Positions 26,977 through 36,815 of a stretch of DNA of 64,000 nucleotides are shown here, one piece after another. The DNA is from Deinococcus metalli (GTDB lineage Bacteria; Deinococcota; Deinococci; Deinococcales; Deinococcaceae). Location: the NCBI RefSeq assembly GCF_014201805.1, contig NZ_JACHFK010000008.1:146865-210864 (forward strand), written 5' to 3'. Each line of letters starts with the position of its first letter. Position 1 is the stretch's first letter. The notes under the pieces are model-generated. The model was not told the origin of the DNA, ran no database searches, and worked only from the letters and a program-made list of their open reading frames with translations. The position numbers were made by a program, and so were the translations under genes.

Positions 26977-27687
26977 ATGAAGCGCCTGTCCGTCGTCCTG
27001 CTCGCTCTCGGCAGCGCCGTGGCCCAGACCTCCGCCACGCCCACCTGGGCCGATCTGCTCCGGCCCACCGTGGAGGCCAGGCAGCAGGCCTGCGACGCCG
27101 CCACCGCCTATGAGAAGGCGCATCCCACCCCTGCCGGGCAGAAGTACGCCAGTGGCGACCCGAGTGAGGCCGGACGCGTGGGCCGCAAACTCACCGACGA
27201 CCGCAGCAGCCCGCCCGAGGTGAAGGTGCCGGCCGGCGTGGCGAGCCGCGTGATCTTCGAATTGCCCGCCGGCACCGTCGGCAACATCTGTGCGAACGCC
27301 GCCCGCGAGGGCCGCCCGGTCAAGATCACCCGCTACTCGGGAACCACGCAGGTCTATATCCAGGGCGAACTCGTGGCCCTGAAAGACGCCCTGAAGGTGA
27401 CGGCCGCGCTGCGCCTGCTGGACGCCGGCGGCAGGGAACTGGCCCGCATCGACAGCCGCCGGGACGCCGCCGCGAAGGTCGACCAGGGCCTGTGGACGCG
27501 CGAGTGCCAGGACAATGTGTGCCGCTGGCGGGGCTTCAGCGTCTTCGAGTTCAGCGACTACGACATCAGGCCGGAGACCCACGCGGCCACGCAGGGTGTG
27601 CAGCTTGTGTTCGACCGCGGCTACGGCCCGGAGACGCGCGACTACACGGCCGCCGACTTCACGCGGCTGAGCCTGGGCGGGAAGTAG
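26977..27687 (+). CDS. Secreted protein of unknown function
   Basis: A 236-residue protein that I do not recognise. MKRLSVVLLALGSAVAQTSA is a clear Sec signal peptide, which fixes the start at 26977. The mature part has four cysteines (QACDAAT, GNICANAARE, ECQDNVCRW) that could form disulfides, and reads as a mixed alpha/beta domain with a long beta-rich C-terminal half. No lipobox and no membrane anchor is seen. TAGAACT just ahead of the ATG suggests a leaderless transcript. The neighbours (narK, a hydrolase) give no functional hint. Confidence 0.7.
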   Translation: MKRLSVVLLALGSAVAQTSATPTWADLLRPTVEARQQACDAATAYEKAHPTPAGQKYASGDPSEAGRVGRKLTDDRSSPPEVKVPAGVASRVIFELPAGTVGNICANAAREGRPVKITRYSGTTQVYIQGELVALKDALKVTAALRLLDAGGRELARIDSRRDAAAKVDQGLWTRECQDNVCRWRGFSVFEFSDYDIRPETHAATQGVQLVFDRGYGPETRDYTAADFTRLSLGGK

Positions 27688-27713
27688 GGCGTCATCCCTG
27701 CGGCCGCATGGCC

Positions 27714-27719
27714 TATCTT
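27714..27719 (+). promoter_or_regulatory. Leaderless -10 element of the alpha/beta hydrolase gene
   Basis: TATCTT ends six bases before ATG 27726. This favours 27726 over the in-frame ATG at 27708 as the start, since the latter would lie upstream of the -10. Confidence 0.5.
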
Positions 27720-27725
27720 CCGGGC

Positions 27726-28529
27726 ATGAACGTCGGCGGCACCGAACTCCACGTCGAAGACCACGGCCACGGGCCGCCGCTGGTCATGCTGCACGGCCTG
27801 GGCTCGAACGTCGAGTGGCTGCGGCCCGAGATCGAGCAGCTGAGCCGCATCCGGCGCGTGATCGCGCTGGACAGCCGGGGCCACGGCCGCTCGGATCGCC
27901 CGGCGGCATACACCCTGGCTGACCACGTGTCGGACGTCCTGGGTGTGATGGACGCGCTGGGGCTGGAGCGGGCCGACGTGATGGGCACCTCCATGGGCAG
28001 CTACGTCGCGCAGGGCGTGGCGATCCGCGCGCCGCAGCGGGTGTCGAAACTCGTGCTGGTCGTGCCGAAGGCGAGCGGCACGACCTCGTCTGTCGCGCGG
28101 CTCATCGGAGAGCACGCGGCCGAGCTGGAAGGGAAGTCGAACGACGAGGTGCTGGCCTTCATCGGCGGCCTGATGTTCGCGCCCACCACGTCCCCAGAGG
28201 TGCGGGCACGGCGCGACCAGGGCACCCAGCGGGACATGGAGCTGGGCCTGAGCCTCACGCCCGGGCAGTTCCAGGCAGCGAACCGCGCCCTGGAGGGCTT
28301 CGACTTCCGCCCGGAGCTGCCGCGGGTGACCGCGCCCACGCTGGTCATCAGCGGTCGCCACGATCCCCTGAACCCGCCAGCGGAGGGCGAGGTGATCGCC
28401 CGCTCGATTCCCTACGCGCGGATGGTCGTGCTGGAACGCAGCGGGCACCTACCCAGCCTGGAAGAACCGGACGAACTGGTGGAGATTATCCGCGACTTTC
28501 TGCAACAGGAACCGGCCCCCACCAGTTAA
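27726..28529 (+). CDS. Alpha/beta hydrolase
   Basis: A 267-residue alpha/beta hydrolase. The oxyanion-hole segment MLHGLGSNVEWL is near residue 20, LDSRGHGRSDRP follows, and the nucleophile elbow is GTSMGSYVAQ with Ser near residue 91. The acid is probably Asp in VISGRHDPLNPP, and the His lies in LERSGHLPSLEEPDEL. These are the features of the esterase/dehalogenase-like branch that also includes 3-oxoadipate enol-lactonases. The substrate is not deducible. The transcript appears leaderless; an ATG 18 bases upstream is a less likely start. Confidence 0.85.
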   Translation: MNVGGTELHVEDHGHGPPLVMLHGLGSNVEWLRPEIEQLSRIRRVIALDSRGHGRSDRPAAYTLADHVSDVLGVMDALGLERADVMGTSMGSYVAQGVAIRAPQRVSKLVLVVPKASGTTSSVARLIGEHAAELEGKSNDEVLAFIGGLMFAPTTSPEVRARRDQGTQRDMELGLSLTPGQFQAANRALEGFDFRPELPRVTAPTLVISGRHDPLNPPAEGEVIARSIPYARMVVLERSGHLPSLEEPDELVEIIRDFLQQEPAPTS

Positions 28530-28800
28530 GGGCTGGAGCTGGGGGTGGGGCGCTGGGCAAAGTGCGCGGTCGGCCGCGCTGCTGGTCGTGATTGCCTGCC
28601 TGTGGAGGCAGCTGCCCCGCCTTCTGCGTTGACGTCGTCAGCGCCAGCGTGCTGCGCGCACGATGGCATTCGGTGAGGGGCAAGGCGGGACGCTTCGGTT
28701 TTCAAGCTCCTCCCATTGCGCGGGAGGTCGGGTTGGGGTGGCGGATAACTCCCGTTCTCGCGCTGGACGATCAACAGGTGTTGATCTTTGGAACTGCGTC
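28530..28800. other. Intergenic region between hydrolase and pyrC, with a small dyad
   Basis: The 271 bp between two convergent genes contain no credible ORF. The only distinct element is GATCAAC-AGGT-GTTGATC (28769-28786), a perfect 7 bp stem followed by TTT on the plus strand, 15 bp beyond the pyrC stop. It may act as a terminator or processing signal. The rest appears to be degenerate non-coding sequence. Confidence 0.4.
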
Positions 28801-30066
28801 CTACTCCCGTCGGTACGCGACCTTGCCGTCGACCACGGTCAGCACCGGCCAGCCTTTCAAGGTTTCTCCGGCCCACGGCGTGAACTTCGCCTTGCTCTTG
28901 AACTCGGTGGGCTTCACTTCTCTTTGCGTATCCAGATCGAACACGACCAGATCGGCGGGCGCGCCGGTGTCCAGCGTCGGCTCGGGCCAGCCCATCACGC
29001 GGGCGGGCGCGGCGGTCAGGAGTTCCACGATCTTCTCCAGCCCCAGCGACTCGCCAAAGCGCGTGTACATCAGCGGGAACGCCAGTTCGATGTACGCGAT
29101 ACCGCTGGGCGCGTCCAGCAGGTCACGCTCCTTCTCGGCGCGGGTGTGCGGCGCGTGGTCCGTGGCGAGGCAGTCCACGCTGCCGTCCCGCAGGCCTTCC
29201 AGCAGGTGATCAGCGTCCGCCTGCGTCCGCAGGGGCGGCGCGACCTTGTACACGGCGTCGAAAGCCCGCAGCGCCTCGTCGGTCAGGGTCAGGTGGTGCG
29301 GGCAGACCTCGCAGGTTACGCCCAGGCCGCGCTTCTTGGCGTCGCGCACCAGATCCAGTGCGCGTGCGGTGGACAGGTGCTGCACGTGCAGCCTCACCGG
29401 GCGGCCCTGCGCGGCGAGGCCCGCCACGATCTCGATGTCCCGCGCCACGCGCGCCGCCTCGGCCGCTGCCGGGTTGCCGGGCACGCCCAGCGCCTCGGAC
29501 ACCGCGCCCTCGTTCATCACGCCGTCCGCGCGCAGCGACGCGTCCTCCGCGTGCACCGACACGACCATGCCCAGGCTCGCGGCCGTTTCCAGGCCCAGCC
29601 GCAGCACCCGGGCGTTCTCGTTGGTGCGGCCGTCGTCCGTGAACATCACGGCGCCCGCGTTCTTCAGGTACGTCAGTTCGGCCAGCGCCTCGCCCTGCTG
29701 CCCGCGCGTCAGGGCCGCCGCCGGCTTCAGGCGCGCCTGGCCCAGCGTTCCGGCCTTCTCCAGCAGGCTGCGGACGATGGCCGGGTCGTCGATCACCGGG
29801 GACGTGTTCGGCATGCACACGACCGTGCCGTATCCGCCCGCCGCCGCCGCCGCGAGGCCCGACGCGAGGTCTTCTTTCTGCGTCTGCCCCGGCTCACGCA
29901 GGTGCGCGTGCAACTCGATCAGCGCGGGCGCGACGGTGCCGCCGTGGCCGTCGATGACCTCGCCGTCTTCCGGCAGGTTCCAGCCCTTGATGACGCCGTT
30001 CTCGATGGTCACGGACGTCAGCTCGTCTGAGCCGACACGTTTGATGTTCGTGATGGTGATGATCAT
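28801..30066 (-). CDS. pyrC: Dihydroorotase
   Basis: A 421-residue class I dihydroorotase that cyclises carbamoyl-aspartate in pyrimidine synthesis. Zinc-binding HxH appears as IELHAHLREPGQTQKEDL (about residues 52-69), further ligands are in LHVQHLST and CEVCPHHLTL, and the catalytic Asp in CLATDHAPHTRAEKE. The ATG at 30066 (MIITITNIKRVG) is preferred; the open frame upstream covers part of pyrB in another phase. It is the last gene of pyrR-pyrB-pyrC, 8 bp after pyrB. Confidence 0.95.
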   Translation of the reverse strand: MIITITNIKRVGSDELTSVTIENGVIKGWNLPEDGEVIDGHGGTVAPALIELHAHLREPGQTQKEDLASGLAAAAAGGYGTVVCMPNTSPVIDDPAIVRSLLEKAGTLGQARLKPAAALTRGQQGEALAELTYLKNAGAVMFTDDGRTNENARVLRLGLETAASLGMVVSVHAEDASLRADGVMNEGAVSEALGVPGNPAAAEAARVARDIEIVAGLAAQGRPVRLHVQHLSTARALDLVRDAKKRGLGVTCEVCPHHLTLTDEALRAFDAVYKVAPPLRTQADADHLLEGLRDGSVDCLATDHAPHTRAEKERDLLDAPSGIAYIELAFPLMYTRFGESLGLEKIVELLTAAPARVMGWPEPTLDTGAPADLVVFDLDTQREVKPTEFKSKAKFTPWAGETLKGWPVLTVVDGKVAYRRE

Positions 30067-30074
30067 GGAAGTCC

Positions 30075-31628
<1,554 letters not shown>

Positions 31629-31661
31629 ACTTCACTCCTTCTCCTGCCTCACGGGGCGGGC

Positions 31662-31679
31662 GCGACCTCACGGGATCGC
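31662..31679 (-). promoter_or_regulatory. PyrR-binding RNA hairpin in the pyr leader
   Basis: Minus-strand RNA GCGAUCCCGUGAGGUCGC folds into a stem GCGA/UCGC with upper CC/GG pairs and a CGUGA loop. UCCCGUGAGGU matches the core of the known PyrR site ARUCCNGNGAGGYU. A second, less complete copy (CCCGTGAGG within 31646-31660) lies immediately downstream, next to the leader-peptide ribosome site. Confidence 0.7.
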
Positions 31680-31779
31680 CGGGAAAAAGGTGGGGCGCGT
31701 ACCCCGAACCGTAGGGAGTGTAGCAGAGGTGCGGCGGCGGCCGGGCCACCCCCGCACGCGTGATTTAAGGCGCACTAAA

Positions 31780-31809
31780 CTTGACATGATTGCGCTCAGG
31801 TTTTACTAT
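31780..31809 (+). promoter_or_regulatory. hsp20 promoter overlapping a HAIR-like HspR site
   Basis: TTGACA (31781-31786), 17 bp, TACTAT (31804-31809) is a near-consensus housekeeping promoter. Overlapping it is CTTGACA-N7-GCTCAGG (31780-31800), which follows the HspR inverted repeat CTTGAGT-N7-ACTCAAG with the correct seven-base spacer and 10 of 14 matching positions. Repression by HspR until heat shock is likely. Confidence 0.65.
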
Positions 31810-31899
31810 GTCTGACGTTGAGCGCAGGGCACTCAGATCCATGCAGGCGATGTGCGTGGCCAGCGCTCCGGAACTCCACCACTCCAGGAGGTACGCAAG

Positions 31900-32396
<497 letters not shown>

Positions 32397-32410
32397 CCCA
32401 CACTCAGCAG

Positions 32411-32442
32411 AAACGGCCGGGGCATATGCTCCCCGGCCGTTT
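32411..32442. terminator. Bidirectional terminator between hsp20 and the next gene
   Basis: AAACGGCCGGGG (32411-32422) and CCCCGGCCGTTT (32431-32442) form a perfect 12 bp stem with an eight-base loop, with A/T ends giving a short T-run on both strands, between convergent genes. Confidence 0.9.
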
Positions 32443-32455
32443 CTACTGTCTGCCT

Positions 32456-33382
32456 TCAGTGTCCGTTCCGCACGGCGTCCAGCAGGTCGCCGGCCACTTC
32501 CAGCGCGGCCGGGCCCAGCGGCGCGCGGCTCACGCCGAGCAGCGTGCCCAGCTTGTCGCGCCGGGCGCTGCTCAGGTGCGTCCACGCGTGCAGGTCGGGG
32601 CGGTGGGTACGGGCGGCCTCGTCGCGCAGGTAGCGCACCGCGCCGTCGTAGTAGCCGGCCTGGAAGGCGGCGCGTGCGCGGCGTTCCTGCTCGACCAGAC
32701 CCAGGCCGCGGGTGGCGAGCAGCACGCGCCGGGCCTCGAACTCGCCGCCGAAGGCGTACAGCGCCTCCAGACGGTACACGGCCTTGGGGAATTTCAGGCC
32801 CGCCGAGGCGCGCCACGCGTGCGGCAGCCGGATCTCGAACTCCGGCCACAGGTGCAGCCACGTCAGCAGCGCGGGGTACAGCAGGCCCAGGGCGATGTCC
32901 CGCGCGTCGGCCAGCGCCAGCAGCTGTTCCTGAATGCCGTGGCCGGGGCCGGTGTAGGCCCCCCGGGCCGTCTCCAGCCGCTCGCCCGCCGCGGTCAGCA
33001 GGTCGCCGCGGTGGGCGGCCCGCTGGGCCTCGCTCAGGGTCCACAGCATCCGCTGGATGCGGCCGTAATGCCCGGTGGGATCGTACGCGACGCGGCTGGT
33101 CGCCAGCAGCGCCAGCGGCGCCTCCGTGCGCGCGGCGTCCCACTCGCGCCATGCCTCCAGCTTCGCGTACGGAAAGCGCTCGACCGTGATGCCCGCCCGG
33201 GTCTCGCTGCGCGCCGACAGCACATCGCGTTCGAAGGTCACGAAGGTGGGCTGCGAGCCCGCCCACGCGGCGGGCGTGCCGTAGCTGCCAGCCTGCGCCA
33301 CCGCCCGCACCTTGCGGTCGGCGCTGAGGCGTTCCAGGGTGCGCTCGGGGGCGGCGTCCCGGTGGGGGTGGGGGTCGGTCAC
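32456..33382 (-). CDS. Protein of unknown function, possible degenerate nucleotidyltransferase
   Basis: A 308-residue soluble protein I cannot assign. GTG 33382 is chosen because GAGGAG lies seven bases before it; the frame is open further upstream without support. An early segment [20 protein letters not shown] recalls the G-S motif of minimal nucleotidyltransferases, followed by a beta strand and acidic FERDVL, but the usual DxD pair is not evident. The C-terminal two thirds are helical with many Arg, Leu and Trp residues ([20 protein letters not shown]), similar to the HEPN-like partner region of such proteins. Function unproven. Confidence 0.7.
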   Translation of the reverse strand: MTDPHPHRDAAPERTLERLSADRKVRAVAQAGSYGTPAAWAGSQPTFVTFERDVLSARSETRAGITVERFPYAKLEAWREWDAARTEAPLALLATSRVAYDPTGHYGRIQRMLWTLSEAQRAAHRGDLLTAAGERLETARGAYTGPGHGIQEQLLALADARDIALGLLYPALLTWLHLWPEFEIRLPHAWRASAGLKFPKAVYRLEALYAFGGEFEARRVLLATRGLGLVEQERRARAAFQAGYYDGAVRYLRDEAARTHRPDLHAWTHLSSARRDKLGTLLGVSRAPLGPAALEVAGDLLDAVRNGH

Positions 33383-33524
33383 GGCGGGTCTCCTCGGGGG
33401 AGCACCATAGCGCGGGTCTGCATAAGGAAGTGTCGGCCCGGCCGGAATGCGCCGCACCGGGCGGGCGCGGCATGTGGGTCAGGGAACGTGGCTGCCCTGC
33501 GGTTCGCCCGCCCGGAAACCGCCC

Positions 33525-34196
33525 TCAGGAACGCGCGACCACGGTCTGCATGCCCGTGACGTGCTCCCCCACGGTCACCAGCGGCGTCAGGTGCCCGGGC
33601 AGGTGCAGCAGCACCAGGCCGCCCTGCGGCAGGAAGGCCAGCTTGTTCCCGGCGCGCGCGCGGTCGCCTTCCTTCACGTACGGCATGGCGTCCAGCGCCG
33701 CGCCCGGCGCGACCAGCGCCACGGTCACGTCGCCGGCGTCGCTGCCCAGGGTGACGCTCAGGCGCTCATTGTTCCGCGTGCCCGGCGCGCCCAGCACGTC
33801 CGTCGGCCGGCCCGCCAGCAGGGCCGCGCGGGCGAGCAGAGTCAGCAGCGGCGTGGGCGTCCGGCCGTCCATGCGGCGCACCCCAGTCACGGTGCCGGAG
33901 ACCGGCTGGTACGTGTAGTGCACGTCCAGCGGGCCGATCAGGACGCCCAGCAGCCAGCCGTCTTCCGCCGCGGTGCCCAGCACCTCCTGCACCGGGACGG
34001 CCGCGCCGTTCGTGCCGGCCGTCACTTCTCCTGCCTCCACGCGGCGCACGAAGGCCACCACGCCGTCGGCCGGGCTGACCACCTCTCCATCCGCGGCCCC
34101 GAGGACCCGCACCGGGTCGCGGAAGCGGTGCACCTGGCGGACATACACGGCGGCGAGACCAGCGGCGACGAGGGGAAACAGGCGGCGCAAACGCAT
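33525..34196 (-). CDS. Phosphatidylserine decarboxylase-like protein lacking the pyruvoyl serine
   Basis: A 223-residue homologue of the short PSD family. Family motifs are present: HRFRDPVR (residues 23-30), SPADGVVAFV, a catalytic-histidine-like GPLDVHYTYQPVSGTV and NERLSVTLG. At the self-cleavage site, where active enzymes have Gly-Ser (as in FGSTV), this protein reads LAFLPQGGLVLLHLP, with Gly instead of Ser, so it cannot form the pyruvoyl cofactor in the usual way. It may be a pseudoenzyme or use another reaction. An N-terminal hydrophobic helix suggests membrane attachment. Confidence 0.8.
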   Translation of the reverse strand: MRLRRLFPLVAAGLAAVYVRQVHRFRDPVRVLGAADGEVVSPADGVVAFVRRVEAGEVTAGTNGAAVPVQEVLGTAAEDGWLLGVLIGPLDVHYTYQPVSGTVTGVRRMDGRTPTPLLTLLARAALLAGRPTDVLGAPGTRNNERLSVTLGSDAGDVTVALVAPGAALDAMPYVKEGDRARAGNKLAFLPQGGLVLLHLPGHLTPLVTVGEHVTGMQTVVARS

Positions 34197-34303
34197 GCGA
34201 AAAGTCTAGGCTGCGGCACCCATCCCCACCAGCGGGAATCGTGTCAGGGTGGGCCGTCCACTCCGTTCATGGGCGAACCATAAAGTCGGCGCGGCCTGCC
34301 CGG

Positions 34304-34981
34304 TCACGGCGAGACGAGCACCTGCACGCCCTTGAGGACGTCCGGCACGGCGCCCGCAATCGGCGTCTCGCCCGCCGCGGTGCTGCGGGCGGTGCGCGTC
34401 AGTTTCGCCAGGATGTCCTGGCCCGCCACCACCCGGCCGAACACGGTGTACTGTCCGCTCAGGAAGTCCGCCGGCGCCAGCGTGAGGAAGAACTGGCTGC
34501 CCTGCGAGTACAGGCTCTGCGACCGCGCCATGGCGAGCACCCCGGCCGACTTGAAGGTCAGGGCCGGGTCGAGTTCCACGTAGAAGCCGTAGCCGGGGCC
34601 ACCGGTGCCCCAGCGCGCCTGCTGCGCCGGGTCGGCGCTCAGCGGATCGCCGCCCTGCGCCATGAAGCCGTCGATCACGCGGTGGAAGCGGGTGCCGTCG
34701 TAGAAGTGGTTCAGGGCCAGGAACACGAAGCTGTTCACGGCCTTGGGCGCGGCCCTGGCGGACAGCTCGACCGTGATGTCGCCCTGGGTGGTGTTCAGCA
34801 CCGCGCGGTAGGTCTTCGCGGGGTCGATCACCCACGCGGCCTCCTTGAACGTCCGCACCGGGGTGGGCGACAGGAACGGCACCGGGGTGAAGGTCGGCGC
34901 CGGGGCGGAGGAGGTCGCCGGGGTGGTCTGGGCGGCGGCAAGGCCGCTCAGCAGGGCGGCCAGGACAGGGAAGCGTCGCAT
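34304..34981 (-). CDS. Secreted cyclophilin-type peptidyl-prolyl isomerase
   Basis: A 225-residue cyclophilin preceded by a Sec signal (MRRFPVLAALLSGLAAA) and a proline-rich linker. Residues about 60-222 carry the catalytic Arg/Phe segment TRFHRVIDGFMAQGGDP and GSQFFLTLAPADFLSGQYTV. It catalyses cis-trans isomerisation of prolyl bonds outside the cytosol. Typical tryptophan of eukaryotic cyclosporin sites is absent, as in many bacterial members. It lies 43 bp from the Lrp gene, both on the minus strand, but seems independently expressed. Confidence 0.92.
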   Translation of the reverse strand: MRRFPVLAALLSGLAAAQTTPATSSAPAPTFTPVPFLSPTPVRTFKEAAWVIDPAKTYRAVLNTTQGDITVELSARAAPKAVNSFVFLALNHFYDGTRFHRVIDGFMAQGGDPLSADPAQQARWGTGGPGYGFYVELDPALTFKSAGVLAMARSQSLYSQGSQFFLTLAPADFLSGQYTVFGRVVAGQDILAKLTRTARSTAAGETPIAGAVPDVLKGVQVLVSP

Positions 34982-35024
34982 GACCCGCAGTATCGCCTGC
35001 CTGCGTGAGGGCCGGGCGCCAGGC

Positions 35025-35495
35025 TCACTCCAGCGGCAGGCTGGTCGTGTATTTCTCCTGCTTGACCACGATGGTGCTGGCGGTGTTGCGCACGCCGGGA
35101 ATGGCCGCCAGCGTGTTGACCAGAAAGTGCTGGTACGCGTCCAGGTCCGGCACGCAGACCTTGAGCAGGTAGTCGATATCGCCCAGGCACAGGAAGCATT
35201 CCAGCACCTCGGGGCGGGCCTGCATCTGCCGGGCGAAGTCCTCGAAGCCCGCCTTGGTCTGCTTGTCGAGCGTCACGCGCACCAGCACCATCAGCTCGCG
35301 CCCCACCTTCTTGGGGTCCAGCAGCGCCACGTAGCGCTGGATGATGCCCTCGTCCTCCAGCCGCCGCACGCGGCGCAGGGTGGGCGCGGGCGTCAGGCCG
35401 ATCTCGTCGGCGAGTTCGGTATTGGGCTTGCGGGCGTCCTGCTGCAGGATGCCCAGGATCTGACGGTCGATGGCGTCCAGCGCTTCTTGAGACAT
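35025..35495 (-). CDS. Lrp/AsnC-family regulator (probable Ald activator)
   Basis: A 156-residue Lrp protein. The N-terminal winged helix reads ALDAIDRQILGILQQDARKP and ELADEIGLTPAPTLRRVRRL, followed by the RAM ligand domain (about 70-150). The start at 35495 begins right before the HTH. It is divergent from alanine dehydrogenase across a 160 bp region with a perfect 7 bp inverted repeat. Lrp homologues often activate the adjacent ald gene in response to alanine; that role is an inference here. Confidence 0.9.
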   Translation of the reverse strand: MSQEALDAIDRQILGILQQDARKPNTELADEIGLTPAPTLRRVRRLEDEGIIQRYVALLDPKKVGRELMVLVRVTLDKQTKAGFEDFARQMQARPEVLECFLCLGDIDYLLKVCVPDLDAYQHFLVNTLAAIPGVRNTASTIVVKQEKYTTSLPLE

Positions 35496-35527
35496 GATTG
35501 AAAGCATCATGGCACATCCGGGCAACA

Positions 35528-35570
35528 GGATTGCTCGGATCACCCGTCGGCGGGCGCCTTCCGGCAATCC
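35528..35570. promoter_or_regulatory. Long-spaced inverted repeat in the lrp/ald region
   Basis: GGATTGC (35528-35534) and GCAATCC (35564-35570) form a perfect 7 bp inverted pair 29 bases apart, between the Lrp gene and ald. A spacing of about three helical turns suits an Lrp octamer contacting several sites. A possible ald -10, TAGCAT, is at 35590-35595. Confidence 0.4.
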
Positions 35571-35655
35571 TGACCGTGGCGGGTCCTGCTAGCATTGCGC
35601 CACATCCAGCATCACCGGCCGCCCCGGACGGGCCGCGGCCCAGCGAGGTCTCTGT

Positions 35656-36762
35656 ATGCATATCGGACTCCCGAAGGAAATCAAGGTCAAGGAAAACCGC
35701 GTGGCGCTCACGCCCGGCGGCGTGGCGACGCTGGTGCGGCGCGGGCACAGTGTCACCGTCGAGCAGGGTGCCGGCGTGGGCAGCGGTATTCCCGACAGCG
35801 AGTACGTGCAGGCCGGCGCGCAGCTCGGCAGCGGCGACGACGCGTGGGCCGCCGAGATGGTCGTGAAGGTCAAGGAACCCGTGGAGCGCGAATACCGCTA
35901 CCTGCGTGACGACCTGCTGCTGTTCACGTACCTGCACCTCGCCGCGGACCGGCCCCTGACCGACGCGCTGCTGGCCGCGGGCACCACCGGCGTCGCCTAC
36001 GAGACCGTGCAGACCGCCGACGGCAGCCTGCCGCTGCTGACGCCCATGAGCGAGGTCGCCGGGCGCCTGAGCGTGCAGGCCGGCGCGTACCACCTGCAAA
36101 AGCCCGTGGGCGGGCGCGGCGTGCTGCTCGGCGGGGTGCCCGGCGTGCAGCCCGGTCACGTCACCATCGTGGGGGGCGGCGTGGTGGGCACGAACGCCGC
36201 CAAGATGGCGATGGGCCTGGGCGCCAAGGTCACCATCCTGGACGTGTCGCAGCGGCGGCTGGCGTACCTGGACGACGTGTTTTTCGGCAAGCTGACCACC
36301 ATGATGAGCAGCGAGGCGAACATCCGCGACCTGCTGCCCACCACGGACCTGCTGATCGGCGCCGTGCTGATCCCCGGCGCGAAGGCTCCGCACCTGGTCA
36401 CGCGCGACATGCTGAAGCTGATGCCGGAGGGCAGCGTGATCGTGGACGTCGCGGTGGATCAGGGCGGCTGCGTGGAGACCATCCACCCGACCACGCACGA
36501 CGATCCTACCTACGTCGTGGACGGCGTGATCCACTACGGCGTGGCGAACATGCCCGGCGCCGTGCCGCGCACCAGCACCTTCGCCCTGACCAACCAGACG
36601 CTGCCGTACGCGCTGCTGCTCGCGGACCACGGCGTTCATGCGCTGCACCGCAACCCCGCGCTGATGCTCGGGCTGAACACCCACCGCGGCCAGCTCACGT
36701 ACCGCGGCGTGGCCGACGCGTTCGACCTGCCCCACGCCGCGCCGGACGCCGTCCTGGCCTGA
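35656..36762 (+). CDS. ald: Alanine dehydrogenase
   Basis: A 368-residue NAD-dependent enzyme interconverting L-alanine and pyruvate plus ammonia. [20 protein letters not shown] at the N-terminus contains the substrate-binding Arg; KVKEP follows, the catalytic His is in FTYLHLAAD (near residue 96), and the Rossmann motif [19 protein letters not shown] is at about 174-192. The C-terminal [14 protein letters not shown] segment is typical. Length is normal. It is likely controlled by the divergent Lrp protein. Confidence 0.95.
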   Translation: MHIGLPKEIKVKENRVALTPGGVATLVRRGHSVTVEQGAGVGSGIPDSEYVQAGAQLGSGDDAWAAEMVVKVKEPVEREYRYLRDDLLLFTYLHLAADRPLTDALLAAGTTGVAYETVQTADGSLPLLTPMSEVAGRLSVQAGAYHLQKPVGGRGVLLGGVPGVQPGHVTIVGGGVVGTNAAKMAMGLGAKVTILDVSQRRLAYLDDVFFGKLTTMMSSEANIRDLLPTTDLLIGAVLIPGAKAPHLVTRDMLKLMPEGSVIVDVAVDQGGCVETIHPTTHDDPTYVVDGVIHYGVANMPGAVPRTSTFALTNQTLPYALLLADHGVHALHRNPALMLGLNTHRGQLTYRGVADAFDLPHAAPDAVLA

Positions 36763-36803
36763 CCCCGCCGGGGGCGGCCACCCTTCGCCGGGCGTTCAGG
36801 GCG

Positions 36804-36809
36804 TACCCT
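36804..36809 (+). promoter_or_regulatory. Leaderless -10 element of the ABC exporter gene
   Basis: TACCCT ends six bases before ATG 36816, with no ribosome site between the two. Confidence 0.5.
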
Positions 36810-36815
36810 GCCGGT

